From Caulobacterales bacterium (GTDB lineage Bacteria; Pseudomonadota; Alphaproteobacteria; Caulobacterales; Caulobacteraceae): a DNA stretch of 64,000 nt. A model generated the notes under the pieces. It was not told the origin of the DNA, did no database searches, and worked only from the letters and a program-made list of their open reading frames with translations. The stretch covers positions 1 to 64,000 of the forward strand of contig CANJID010000009.1 of NCBI GenBank assembly GCA_947474395.1. The letters run 5' to 3'. Positions within the stretch are counted from its first letter, which is position 1. Each line of letters opens with the position of its first letter. Made by a program: the position numbers and the translations under genes. Below are positions 1-6,836 of this stretch, piece by piece.

Positions 1-63
1 CCGGATATCCTTCACCACCCGCTCGCCGGGGGTCGTCTTCGAGGGTAAGGGTTTTGATCTCAT
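1..63 (-). CDS. IS3-family transposase OrfA, N-terminal fragment (window edge)
   Basis: Twenty-one codons from an ATG at 63 read MRSKPLPSKT followed by TPGERVVKDIR. The 'xP(A/G)E(K/R)VVKDIR' segment is the characteristic start of IS3-family (IS51/IS150-like) OrfA helix-turn-helix proteins, which bind the element ends. A ribosome-binding sequence AGGAA lies six bases upstream of the ATG. The reading frame is open to the window edge. Only the family assignment can be supported; whether OrfB and the right end are intact is unknown. Confidence 0.6.
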   Translation of the reverse strand, partial: MRSKPLPSKTTPGERVVKDIR

Positions 64-100
64 CTTCGTTCCTACGTCACTGCGATGAGACCAAAACCCT
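48..100 (-). promoter_or_regulatory. Inverted repeat over the transposase start codon (probable translation-limiting hairpin)
   Basis: The arms 48-64 and 84-100 match at 16 of 17 positions and are separated by 19 bases. In the minus-strand transcript the OrfA ATG lies in the 3' arm and its AGGAA ribosome-binding sequence in the loop. Folding would hide the start codon. Several insertion sequences are known to use such hairpins to block expression from outside transcripts; that role here is inference. Confidence 0.5.
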
Positions 101-297
101 CCGTTAGCGGGAACCCTCAATCTGTCTCACTGGTGCTGACGGCGGACAGCCGCCGAGCTGACGCGCCGCGCGAACATGCTCCGCAACTGACCCCCGGTTC
201 CGGGGGGATCGACAACATCTTTCTGGCCCGCGACTTGAAACAGGACCAAGGTCTTGTCCCTCCTCGCGGCCGGTGCTTCTAACTCAGGCCGGGGGGC

Positions 298-1299
298 TTG
301 CTGGAGGCTGTGGTGGAAGCTGTACGAAAGCCCTCTGCCAAATTCGATTCCATCGGCGTCGCGCAGCGGGTGCTTCGGGTCGAATCCCAGGCCCTGAACG
401 CCCTGGCCGATTCCCTCGGCGAGACCTTCGCGGCGGCGGTCGAGCTGCTGTTCCCGACCAAGGGCCGCATCGTGGTCACCGGCGTCGGCAAGAGCGGCCA
501 CGTGGCGCGCAAGATCGCCGCGACCTTCGCCTCCACCGGCGCCCCCGCCTTCTTCATGCACGCCGGCGAGGCCAGCCACGGCGATCTCGGCATGGTCGGT
601 CCCCAGGACGTGATCCTGGCGCTGTCCAAGTCGGGCGAGGCGCGGGAGATGGGCGACGTGATCGCCTACGCCAAGCGCTTCTCCATTCCCCTCCTGGCGA
701 TCACCGCCGCGCCGGACAGCTCGCTGGGCCAGGCGGCGGTGGTGACGCTTGTCCTGCCGGACGCCCCCGAGGCGGCGGCCGAGGTGAGCGCGCCCACCAC
801 CTCGACCACCCTGCAGATGGCCCTCGGCGACGCCCTGGCGGTCGCCCTCTTGGAACGGCGCGGTTTCTCGGCCACCCACTTCCGCGTCTTCCATCCCGGC
901 GGCAAGCTGGGGGCTCAATTGCTGACGGTCGCGGACCTGATGCACGTCGGCGACGAGCTGCCGCTGGTGTCCCCGGCCATGCCCATGACGGAGGCCCTGC
1001 TGGTGATGACCGGCAAGCGGTTCGGCTGCGTCGGGGTGGTGGAGGACGATGGAGTCCTGGCGGGGATCGTCACCGACGGCGACCTGCGCCGCCACATGAA
1101 CGGCCTGACCGGCCGGACCGCGGGCCAGGTGATGACGCCCTCGCCCAAGACCATCGCCCCCGACGGCCTGGCCGCCGAGGCGCTGCGGATGATGACCGAG
1201 CGGGCGCCGCCCTCGACGGTGCTGTTCGCGGTGGATGAGAAGAACCGCGCCGTGGGTATCCTGAACATCCACGACCTGCTGCGCGCCGGGGTGGTCTGA
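298..1299 (+). CDS. KpsF/GutQ-type arabinose-5-phosphate isomerase (SIS plus two CBS domains)
   Basis: The 333-residue product interconverts D-ribulose-5-phosphate and D-arabinose-5-phosphate, the first step toward Kdo for lipopolysaccharide or capsule; it is cytoplasmic. An N-terminal SIS domain (about residues 35-185) carries the GVGKSGHVARK sugar-phosphate loop, the SKSGEA loop and the HPGGKLG segment. Two CBS repeats follow (about 205-330, with GIVTDGDLRRH). Length and order are typical of KdsD/KpsF. The start is TTG at 298; in-frame GTG codons at 310 and 313 are alternatives. The usual alphaproteobacterial partners (lptC, lptA) do not follow. It neighbours a surface-polysaccharide set instead, so either a housekeeping KdsD or a capsule-dedicated KpsF role is possible. 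It converges with the TPR gene. Confidence 0.9.
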   Translation: MLEAVVEAVRKPSAKFDSIGVAQRVLRVESQALNALADSLGETFAAAVELLFPTKGRIVVTGVGKSGHVARKIAATFASTGAPAFFMHAGEASHGDLGMVGPQDVILALSKSGEAREMGDVIAYAKRFSIPLLAITAAPDSSLGQAAVVTLVLPDAPEAAAEVSAPTTSTTLQMALGDALAVALLERRGFSATHFRVFHPGGKLGAQLLTVADLMHVGDELPLVSPAMPMTEALLVMTGKRFGCVGVVEDDGVLAGIVTDGDLRRHMNGLTGRTAGQVMTPSPKTIAPDGLAAEALRMMTERAPPSTVLFAVDEKNRAVGILNIHDLLRAGVV

Positions 1300-1338
1300 G
1301 CGCAGGTCTGCGCCGCGAGGCTCCCGACCTTCAGGCTG

Positions 1339-2073
1339 TCAGGCGAACAGGCTCCGGATCCACAGGGCCATGATGGCCAGCAGGACCGATTCCAGGATGA
1401 TCATCCAGGGGCGGTGACGCAGCCGTATCCGCCTGGGCCGGATCGGACGGTTGGCCCAGCGGCTGCGCCTCGGGCTGGAGCGCGCCACCGGCATGTCGCC
1501 GTCGGCGAATTCGGACTCGCGGCCCGCGCCCTCCTCGTCGCTCCGCCGGTCCTCGACCTCCTCCTCGTCGTCGAACTGGCCGTCGCGCTCCGGCGCGGCC
1601 AGGGAGAGCAGTTCGAGCTGGAGGATCTGGGCGTCGGTATGCTCGGGGTCGAGCTCCAGGCATCGCTTCAGGGCGGCGTGGGTGTCGGCCTCGCGCCCGA
1701 GGGCGCGCATCTCCACCGCCATGCGGTAGTAATGGTCGGCGTTGTCGGGCTCGAGGGTGATGGCCGCATCGATCTGCCTCACCGCTTCGGGATGACGCCC
1801 GAGCCGCGAGAGCACCTCGGCGAACTTGGCGTGCAGCCTGGCGTCATCGGTGAGGATCGCCACGGCCCGTTCGAACTGGACGGCGGCGGCGTCGAGCCGG
1901 TTCAGCCCAACCAGGACGCTCGCATAGCCCGTCCGGTCCGCGCCGGCGGCCGCCGAGTCCGGCTGCGGCTCGGCCTCGATGATCCTGGTGTAGATGTCCG
2001 CGGCGGACACGAAGTCCCGAGCTTTGTAGGCCCGCTTCGCCTCCTTACGCAGGGCTTCCATATTTTCCGCCAT
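1339..2073 (-). CDS. Tail-anchored TPR protein
   Basis: The 244-residue protein has an N-terminal and central array of tetratricopeptide-like helices (about residues 5-145, for example AKRAYKARDFVSAADIYTRI and HPEAVRQIDAAITLEPDNADHYYR). A strongly acidic linker follows (DDEEEVEDR around 168-178), then a basic stretch. The C-terminus has one hydrophobic segment (about 222-241), which suggests a tail anchor with the TPRs in the cytoplasm. TPR domains mediate protein-protein contacts and no enzymatic motif is visible. The ATG at 2073 is the first start; a second ATG lies four codons in. The position next to polysaccharide genes suggests a scaffold role, but that is inference. Confidence 0.75.
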   Translation of the reverse strand: MAENMEALRKEAKRAYKARDFVSAADIYTRIIEAEPQPDSAAAGADRTGYASVLVGLNRLDAAAVQFERAVAILTDDARLHAKFAEVLSRLGRHPEAVRQIDAAITLEPDNADHYYRMAVEMRALGREADTHAALKRCLELDPEHTDAQILQLELLSLAAPERDGQFDDEEEVEDRRSDEEGAGRESEFADGDMPVARSSPRRSRWANRPIRPRRIRLRHRPWMIILESVLLAIMALWIRSLFA

Positions 2074-2138
2074 GTCGGCCCTATGTGAAAACCTGTTTCA
2101 GCCCGATTCTCTAGCACGAACCGGGCCGCGGCGGCGCC

Positions 2139-2372
2139 TCAGCCCGGCTTGGCGGCGGCCTTCTTTCGCGGCTTGCCGAGCGCCTTGAGCCGGCGGATCC
2201 GCACGGCGACCTTCTTGTATAGCGCGAGGACCTGGACAGGCTTGGCCTCGCGGGCCCATTCCAGCGCCAGGTCCATGACCATGGGCAGGGCCTTGGCCGC
2301 CTGCTCCGGAGTCAGGGTGCGGCGTTCGACCGGGACGGCCTGTCCCGCCGGGCTGACCTGTTCGTCGGAAAT
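2139..2372 (-). CDS. Small basic hypothetical protein, start codon uncertain (possible ATT)
   Basis: The minus frame between stops at 2417 and 2139 reads as a plausible protein: an amphipathic middle (LTPEQAAKALPMVMDLALEW), then a lysine/arginine-rich C-terminus (IRRLKALGKPRKKAAAKPG). It has no ATG, GTG or TTG in its first half. The best upstream start is ATT at 2370-2372 (77 residues); otherwise translation could begin at the internal ATG of MVMDLALEW (47 residues). Composition looks coding rather than shadow-like. It lies between the TPR gene and the GT8 gene on the same strand. Function unknown. Confidence 0.4.
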   Translation of the reverse strand: MSDEQVSPAGQAVPVERRTLTPEQAAKALPMVMDLALEWAREAKPVQVLALYKKVAVRIRRLKALGKPRKKAAAKPG

Positions 2373-2436
2373 CGGCCTGGATCCTGCTCGCCCCTGGGAG
2401 GAGAAATAATAGCCTCAAATCCCTTGGAGACCCAAG

Positions 2437-3321
2437 CTAGCGCCCCGCCTGGGCGAAGCCCTGGGCCTTGACCGCCTGGGCCCGGGCCTTCTTGCGGGCG
2501 TAGACCTCGGCGTGTTTCACGAAGCCCGCGGCCCGGTCGATCCGCTCGTACCTCTGGGCGGCGGCCTCGTCGAAGTCGGCCTCGTGGGGCAGTTCCTCGA
2601 TCTCGGCGATCAGCGACGGGCGGAAATAGCCCAGCTCGACCTCCCGGTGGATGTCGCGCCAGCTGAGGGCGCCGGTCTCCAGCATCAGCAGCACCTCCTT
2701 GATCCAGAGGCGTCCCAAGCGATTGTCGCTCGACACCCAGGGCTGGGTGTTCATGTCGGTGTAATGGAGCAGGCGGGTCTCGAGGTCGTAGTGCTCCAGG
2801 CTGTTCCAGGCGTAGGGAACGCCGTAGCGGACCTCGGCCTCCGGCAGGATGCACAGCTCGTACATCAGCTGCTCGTAGCTGTAGCGTCCGTCGAGGCCGC
2901 CGACGATCTCGCGCACGTCCCATCGGGCGCGGGCGCAGTCGATCAGCATGACCGAGCACTGCTTCACGCGCGTGGGCGGCGCGCCCCTCTTCAGCTCGCC
3001 GACGTGCTCGGGGACTCCTTCCTGGATGACCACGCTGGCCCCGTCGAAGGGGACCGACCACAGCTCGGCGATGTCCCGGAACACCAGCATGTCGGCGTCC
3101 AGGTAAAGCGCCTTGCCGGTGTGGTTCATCAGTTCGGGGATGGCGAAGCGGGCGAAGGAAAAGTTGGTCCGCGAGCCCTGGGCCAGGTCGGCGGGCTCGG
3201 GCAGGTCGAGGTCGATCAGCGGGCTGACCGTCACCCGGCCGAAGGTGTGGCGGCGGATGGAGTGCTCCAGGACGGCGACGGCCAGCAACTGGGACCGGTC
3301 CGCCCCGACGAAGATGTCCAT
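2437..3321 (-). CDS. GT8-like (glycogenin/LgtC-type) glycosyltransferase
   Basis: The product of about 294 residues starts MDIFVGADRSQ and has a nucleotide-sugar-transferase GT-A fold: N-terminal strand, the R-N-F-S-F-ARF helix and a metal-binding DxD motif in YLDADMLVFRDI (about residues 74-85). Later family elements include MLIDCARA and the YAWNSLEHY/HYTDMNTQPW region, comparable to the GT8 HxxGxxKPW motif. It probably transfers a sugar from an NDP-sugar onto a surface glycan. A GTG at 3333 overlaps the stop of the upstream gene by four bases (GTGA) and is an alternative start, so the two genes are translationally coupled. The C-terminal 40 residues are basic and alanine-rich. Confidence 0.8.
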   Translation of the reverse strand: MDIFVGADRSQLLAVAVLEHSIRRHTFGRVTVSPLIDLDLPEPADLAQGSRTNFSFARFAIPELMNHTGKALYLDADMLVFRDIAELWSVPFDGASVVIQEGVPEHVGELKRGAPPTRVKQCSVMLIDCARARWDVREIVGGLDGRYSYEQLMYELCILPEAEVRYGVPYAWNSLEHYDLETRLLHYTDMNTQPWVSSDNRLGRLWIKEVLLMLETGALSWRDIHREVELGYFRPSLIAEIEELPHEADFDEAAAQRYERIDRAAGFVKHAEVYARKKARAQAVKAQGFAQAGR

Positions 3322-3329
3322 CGCCTCAG

Positions 3330-4991
3330 TCACGCCTGGTTTCGGTCGGCCAGGGCCGCGGCCCTGGAGCGCCGGGCCTCGCCGGCTGCGGTCAGGATGT
3401 AGTCCGCTGCGTCCCGGGCCGGATGGCCGCCGTCCGCGGTGCGGGTGAGGAAGGTGGCCCGCCGCGCGGCGTCGTCCACCGAGCCGGCCTCGGCGATGAA
3501 GGTGGACCAGTCCTCCAGCCGCTGCAGCAGCGGAAGGGGCGAATAGGCGGGCAGGTTCAGGCCGTAGGCGGCGACCGCCACCGGCTTGCCGGCCTGGACC
3601 GCGTCGAGGGCGACGGTCGATGGCGTGGTGATCACCGCGTCGGCCAGCTGCACCAGGGCGGTGGCCGTGAACGGCTCCCAGAAGCTGTCGGTGGGGTCGG
3701 CGACGATCAGGTTGGACGGCCACTGCGGGATCAGATGGCGGTTGCGGGCAGACCACAGGCCGGCGTGGTGCGGCTTGAGGATCACCGCCCGGGTCGGGTC
3801 GGCCAGGGCGAACTCGGTGCAGTCGGTCAGGAACCGCAGGCGCCAGGCTTCGTCATAGCGGCGCCAGTGCAGGTTCTCGAACACCGTCACCACAGAGTCG
3901 AAGGTGGCGAAGGCCCCGCTGACGCCGGACAGGTCCGGGTGGGGCGGCGGCGAGCGGCCCACATGCACCAGCCGGGGCCGCAGCGCGTTGGGGACCGAGG
4001 GCGGGACGTGATCGGGCCCGAACCAGACGAACAGGTGATCGGCGGCGAGGGTCGCGTCGTCCTCACCGGGGATGTCGTGCAGGCCCACGTTCTCGACCCC
4101 ATGCTGGAGCACGAACGTCGGGATTCCCGCCTTGCGGGCCCGGTTGAACAGGACATGGCTGCAGGCGTGGGCGGGCAAGCTGCTCTCGGCGGCGGCGAGG
4201 ACCGCGTCGATCCCCTGCAGGGACGGGCCCGCCCCGTTGGCGACCGCCGACCGCTCGAAGGTGTCGAAGGTGACGCCCCGCGCGGCCAGCTCGGCGGCGA
4301 GGCGGGGACTGCGGTGGCGCACCCAGTTGGTCACGGCGACCTGGATCTTCACCCGCGAGCGGTCCTGCAGGATGTCCAGCACCGGCAGGATCGGGTCGAG
4401 GTCCTGGATCAGGTCGACGAAGAGCAGAATCCGCAGCGGCTCGCGGCCGGGATTGCGCAGGGAGCGCCGGGCCAGGACGTAGGCCAGGGTCTCTTGCCAG
4501 TCGTTGGCCACCTGGGTGGGTTCGAAGGTCCCCGGGTCGATCGAGGCCGGCGGGGCGGCGTTGCCGCCCGAGCGTAGGGCGGCCACTCGCCGCCGCGCCT
4601 GGCTGTAGGATTCAGGGCCGAAGAAGACGCAGCGCTCGGCCTCGGACAGGGCCCATTGCAGAATGTCAGGGGACCAGAGGCAGCTGCGAGCCTTCACCCC
4701 GGCCTGGGCCAGCCAGGCGCGCACGAACCGCGGCGCCACCACCAGGCGGCCCTCCGCGTCGTCGGACCAGGCCTCCGCCAGCCGTCGGACTTCCTCCGGC
4801 TCGACGTTGTCGCCAGGCTCGCAGAACCACAGCTCGCGCACACCGGTGAAGTCGGGGCGATCATGCTCGAAAGGGGGCAGGCTAAACTGCAGCGCCGCCC
4901 CGGCCGCCGGCTGAGCGAGGCGCCTCCGGCGCCTGCGCTTCGTGCCCGGAAATTCGCAATAACGCCCGTAGGCTTGGCCGGTATCTTGCAA
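3330..4991 (-). CDS. GT-B glycosyltransferase / CDP-glycerol glycerophosphotransferase-like protein
   Basis: This protein of about 550 residues has a long N-terminal region (1-190) without clear homology to my eye and a C-terminal GT-B-like half. That half contains VLQHGVENVGLHD (about 302), a GRSPPPHPD segment, VILKPHHAGLW and the donor-site-like VITTPSTVALDAVQAGKPVAV (about 475-495). The H(G), KPH and T-P-S-T...AL..GKP pattern resembles the TagF/CDP-glycerol glycerophosphotransferase superfamily and related capsule transferases. A TagD gene lies nearby on the other strand, so glycerophosphate transfer is a reasonable hypothesis; ordinary sugar transfer is the alternative. The start is a TTG at 4991; no better ATG or GTG is visible, so the first 30-40 residues (RRRRRR stretch) may not be translated. 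Confidence 0.65.
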   Translation of the reverse strand: MQDTGQAYGRYCEFPGTKRRRRRRLAQPAAGAALQFSLPPFEHDRPDFTGVRELWFCEPGDNVEPEEVRRLAEAWSDDAEGRLVVAPRFVRAWLAQAGVKARSCLWSPDILQWALSEAERCVFFGPESYSQARRRVAALRSGGNAAPPASIDPGTFEPTQVANDWQETLAYVLARRSLRNPGREPLRILLFVDLIQDLDPILPVLDILQDRSRVKIQVAVTNWVRHRSPRLAAELAARGVTFDTFERSAVANGAGPSLQGIDAVLAAAESSLPAHACSHVLFNRARKAGIPTFVLQHGVENVGLHDIPGEDDATLAADHLFVWFGPDHVPPSVPNALRPRLVHVGRSPPPHPDLSGVSGAFATFDSVVTVFENLHWRRYDEAWRLRFLTDCTEFALADPTRAVILKPHHAGLWSARNRHLIPQWPSNLIVADPTDSFWEPFTATALVQLADAVITTPSTVALDAVQAGKPVAVAAYGLNLPAYSPLPLLQRLEDWSTFIAEAGSVDDAARRATFLTRTADGGHPARDAADYILTAAGEARRSRAAALADRNQA

Positions 4992-5098
4992 TGGCCGAGA
5001 AGTCGTCCAACGTCTGAAAACCGGCTCAACCGCGCCGTGCTGCGGCGTCGTCCACCGCCTCGGTCCGGCCCTGGTTTCAGTTCCTCTGGAGTTCGCCT
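4992..5098. promoter_or_regulatory. Divergent intergenic region between two polysaccharide operons
   Basis: This 107-base gap separates the minus-strand GT pair from the plus-strand sulfotransferase-TagD pair and must hold both promoters. A GGAG sequence at about 5086-5089 precedes the TTG start at 5099 at a normal distance. I could not recognise confident -35/-10 elements. Confidence 0.4.
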
Positions 5099-6301
5099 TT
5101 GAAGACCATCTTCATCCACGTCGGCTACGGCAAGACCGGCACCTCGGCCATCCAGGGCGCGCTTGCGGACAATTCCGCGAAGCTGGCCGCGCAGGGCGTG
5201 ATCTACGCCAATCGCAGCCTGGCCCATAAGAGCCTGGGCCCCAACGCCTTCGCCTCCGGGGATGAGTTCAAGGTCGCCCTGCGCAAGAAGGACATGCGCG
5301 AGACCTTCGTCGTGCGGGCGGCCCAGATCTTCACCGACCTGATCGACCGGGACGACGTGCAGAAGGTGATCTGGAGCCACGAGACGCTCCTGGGTCAGAC
5401 CAAGATCATCGGCGCCGTGGCGCGGCGGCTCGCGGGCGTCGCCGACGTCAAGATCATCATCTATATGCGCAACCACATCGACCTGATCGTCTCCGGCTAC
5501 CAGCAGTGGGGAATCAAGCACAAGGTCGGCAAGGGCCGCCTGCCGACGCTGGAGGAGTACATCCGCGACGCCGAGCGCAAGCTCAACTTCGACAAGATGG
5601 CCGACGAATGGGCCGCCGAGGTGGGGGACGAGAACCTCATCGTCCGCTCGGCCGACGCGGCCGGCGACGTGGTGCCGGATTTCGCCCGGGTCTGCGGCAT
5701 CGACATCGAGCTGGAGCGCCCGAGCGACCGCCGCTACGTGACGCCCAGCCCTTCGATCATGTCCCTGTTCAAGGTCTACCACGACCAGTTCGACGAGCCG
5801 AAGGCCTCGCGGCCGGTGATGGAGCTGCTTCGCAGGGCCGGCGTCCTGGATCGGGACATCCATCCGGTCGACCCCTGGCCGATCGAGATGAGCCCCGAGA
5901 TGGCGTCCCGCCTGGCCGAACAGTTCGCGCCCCAGAACGAGGTGCTGGAGAACCGCTACGGGGTGGTGCTGGCCGAGAAGCCCAAGCCGCTGAAGCCCCG
6001 GCCCCAGCTCCGGCCCGAGGAAACCAACACCGATCTCATCGCCATACTGATGATGCTGGTGATGCACCTTAATGACCGCATCACCGTGCTGGAGGCCGGC
6101 CGCAAGGTCGCGCGCAAGCAGAAGAAGGCGATGTCCGTGGTCGATCCTGATGAGGCGGACGAGGACGGCGACGAGGGCGGCGTGATCGTCGCGGCGCCCC
6201 CCCCGGCTCCCGCCCCGGCCAAGCGGCGCGACCGCAAGGCGGCCAGGACCGAAAAGCGGGTGGGGGCCAAGGCGTCCGCCGTCGCAGAAGGGAGCGAATG
6301 A
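5099..6301 (+). CDS. Sulfotransferase-like P-loop protein with charged C-terminal tail
   Basis: The 400-residue protein begins MKTIFIHVGYGKTGTSAIQ. The GKTGTS motif matches the 5'-phosphosulfate loop of PAPS-dependent sulfotransferases, and IIYMRNHIDLIVSGYQQWG (about residues 120-138) corresponds to the 3'-phosphate loop, with Arg and a Ser-Gly-Tyr. Such enzymes sulfate carbohydrates or other cell-surface acceptors. The last about 80 residues are unusual: a coiled segment (LNDRITVLEAGRKVARKQKK), an acidic run and a Pro/Ala/Lys-rich end. The start is TTG at 5099 with GGAG upstream. Its stop overlaps the next start (ATGA), so it is coupled to the cytidylyltransferase. A glycan substrate is inferred from context. 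Confidence 0.7.
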   Translation: MKTIFIHVGYGKTGTSAIQGALADNSAKLAAQGVIYANRSLAHKSLGPNAFASGDEFKVALRKKDMRETFVVRAAQIFTDLIDRDDVQKVIWSHETLLGQTKIIGAVARRLAGVADVKIIIYMRNHIDLIVSGYQQWGIKHKVGKGRLPTLEEYIRDAERKLNFDKMADEWAAEVGDENLIVRSADAAGDVVPDFARVCGIDIELERPSDRRYVTPSPSIMSLFKVYHDQFDEPKASRPVMELLRRAGVLDRDIHPVDPWPIEMSPEMASRLAEQFAPQNEVLENRYGVVLAEKPKPLKPRPQLRPEETNTDLIAILMMLVMHLNDRITVLEAGRKVARKQKKAMSVVDPDEADEDGDEGGVIVAAPPPAPAPAKRRDRKAARTEKRVGAKASAVAEGSE

Positions 6302-6732
6302 TCATGAGCGGCAAGACGCCCCGGTGCGTGATCACCTTCGGGACCTACGACCTGTTCCACATCGGCCACCTGAGAATCCTGGAGCGGGCCGCCGCCCTCG
6401 GCAACCGGCTCGTCGTCGGCGTATCGACCGACGCCCTGAACTATTCCAAGAAGAGCAAATACCCGGTTTTCCCCGAGGCGGACCGGGCCGCGATCGTCGG
6501 CGCCCTCAAGGTGGTCGACGAGGTTTTCTTGGAGGAAAGCCTTGAGCTGAAGGGCGAGTACATTAAGAAATACAAGGCCGACCTGCTCGTTATGGGCGAG
6601 GACTGGGCCGGCAAGTTCGACACGTATCGGGAGCTGTGCGACGTCCACTACTTCCCCCGGACCCCCGGGATATCCACCACCGAGATCAAGGAAGTCCTCA
6701 GCCAGGCCGCCGGCGGCGGTTCCGGCGCCTAG
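6298..6732 (+). CDS. Glycerol-3-phosphate cytidylyltransferase-like (TagD family)
   Basis: The 144-residue single-domain nucleotidyltransferase has the two signature motifs of the cytidylyltransferase superfamily: GTYDLFHIGH (about residues 15-24, the HxGH active site) and RTPGISTTEIK (about 121-131, the ISTT loop). Size and motifs match TagD/TarD, which make CDP-glycerol from CTP and sn-glycerol-3-phosphate. Related enzymes use ethanolamine- or other polyol-phosphates, so the substrate is not certain. It overlaps the upstream gene by four bases. The GT-B gene nearby and a GpsA-like gene downstream would supply the remaining steps of a glycerophosphate-transfer pathway. It is cytoplasmic. Confidence 0.85.
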   Translation: MIMSGKTPRCVITFGTYDLFHIGHLRILERAAALGNRLVVGVSTDALNYSKKSKYPVFPEADRAAIVGALKVVDEVFLEESLELKGEYIKKYKADLLVMGEDWAGKFDTYRELCDVHYFPRTPGISTTEIKEVLSQAAGGGSGA

Positions 6733-6836
6733 AGGAAATCGCCTCCCCGCCCCAATGCGCGATTTTGTCGGCGGACTGTCATGCTTTCGTAGCGTCCTTC
6801 AGAAACGCTCAAGAATAACGATGGATTTTCCGTAAG

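Larger units (their letters stand above)
1..214 (-). mobile_element. Left terminal part of an IS3-family insertion sequence, cut by window edge
   Basis: Read on the minus strand, this stretch starts with TG at about 214, followed by a GC-rich inner palindrome (CCCCGGAACCGGGG region, about 190-208). It then runs through about 150 noncoding bases to an ATG at 63 that opens a typical IS3-family OrfA N-terminus. A TG...CA terminus, a short leader and then OrfA is the expected layout of that family. The other end lies outside the window, so target duplication and the exact terminus (214 or 217) cannot be checked. The element sits about 85 bases upstream of the sugar-phosphate isomerase gene at 298. 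Confidence 0.6.

Noticed and set aside
85-282. Plus-strand frame MRPKPSVSGN... of 65 codons
   Set aside because: Its start resembles the transposase start only because it lies in the second arm of the inverted repeat; the rest runs through the IS terminus and has no protein-like pattern.
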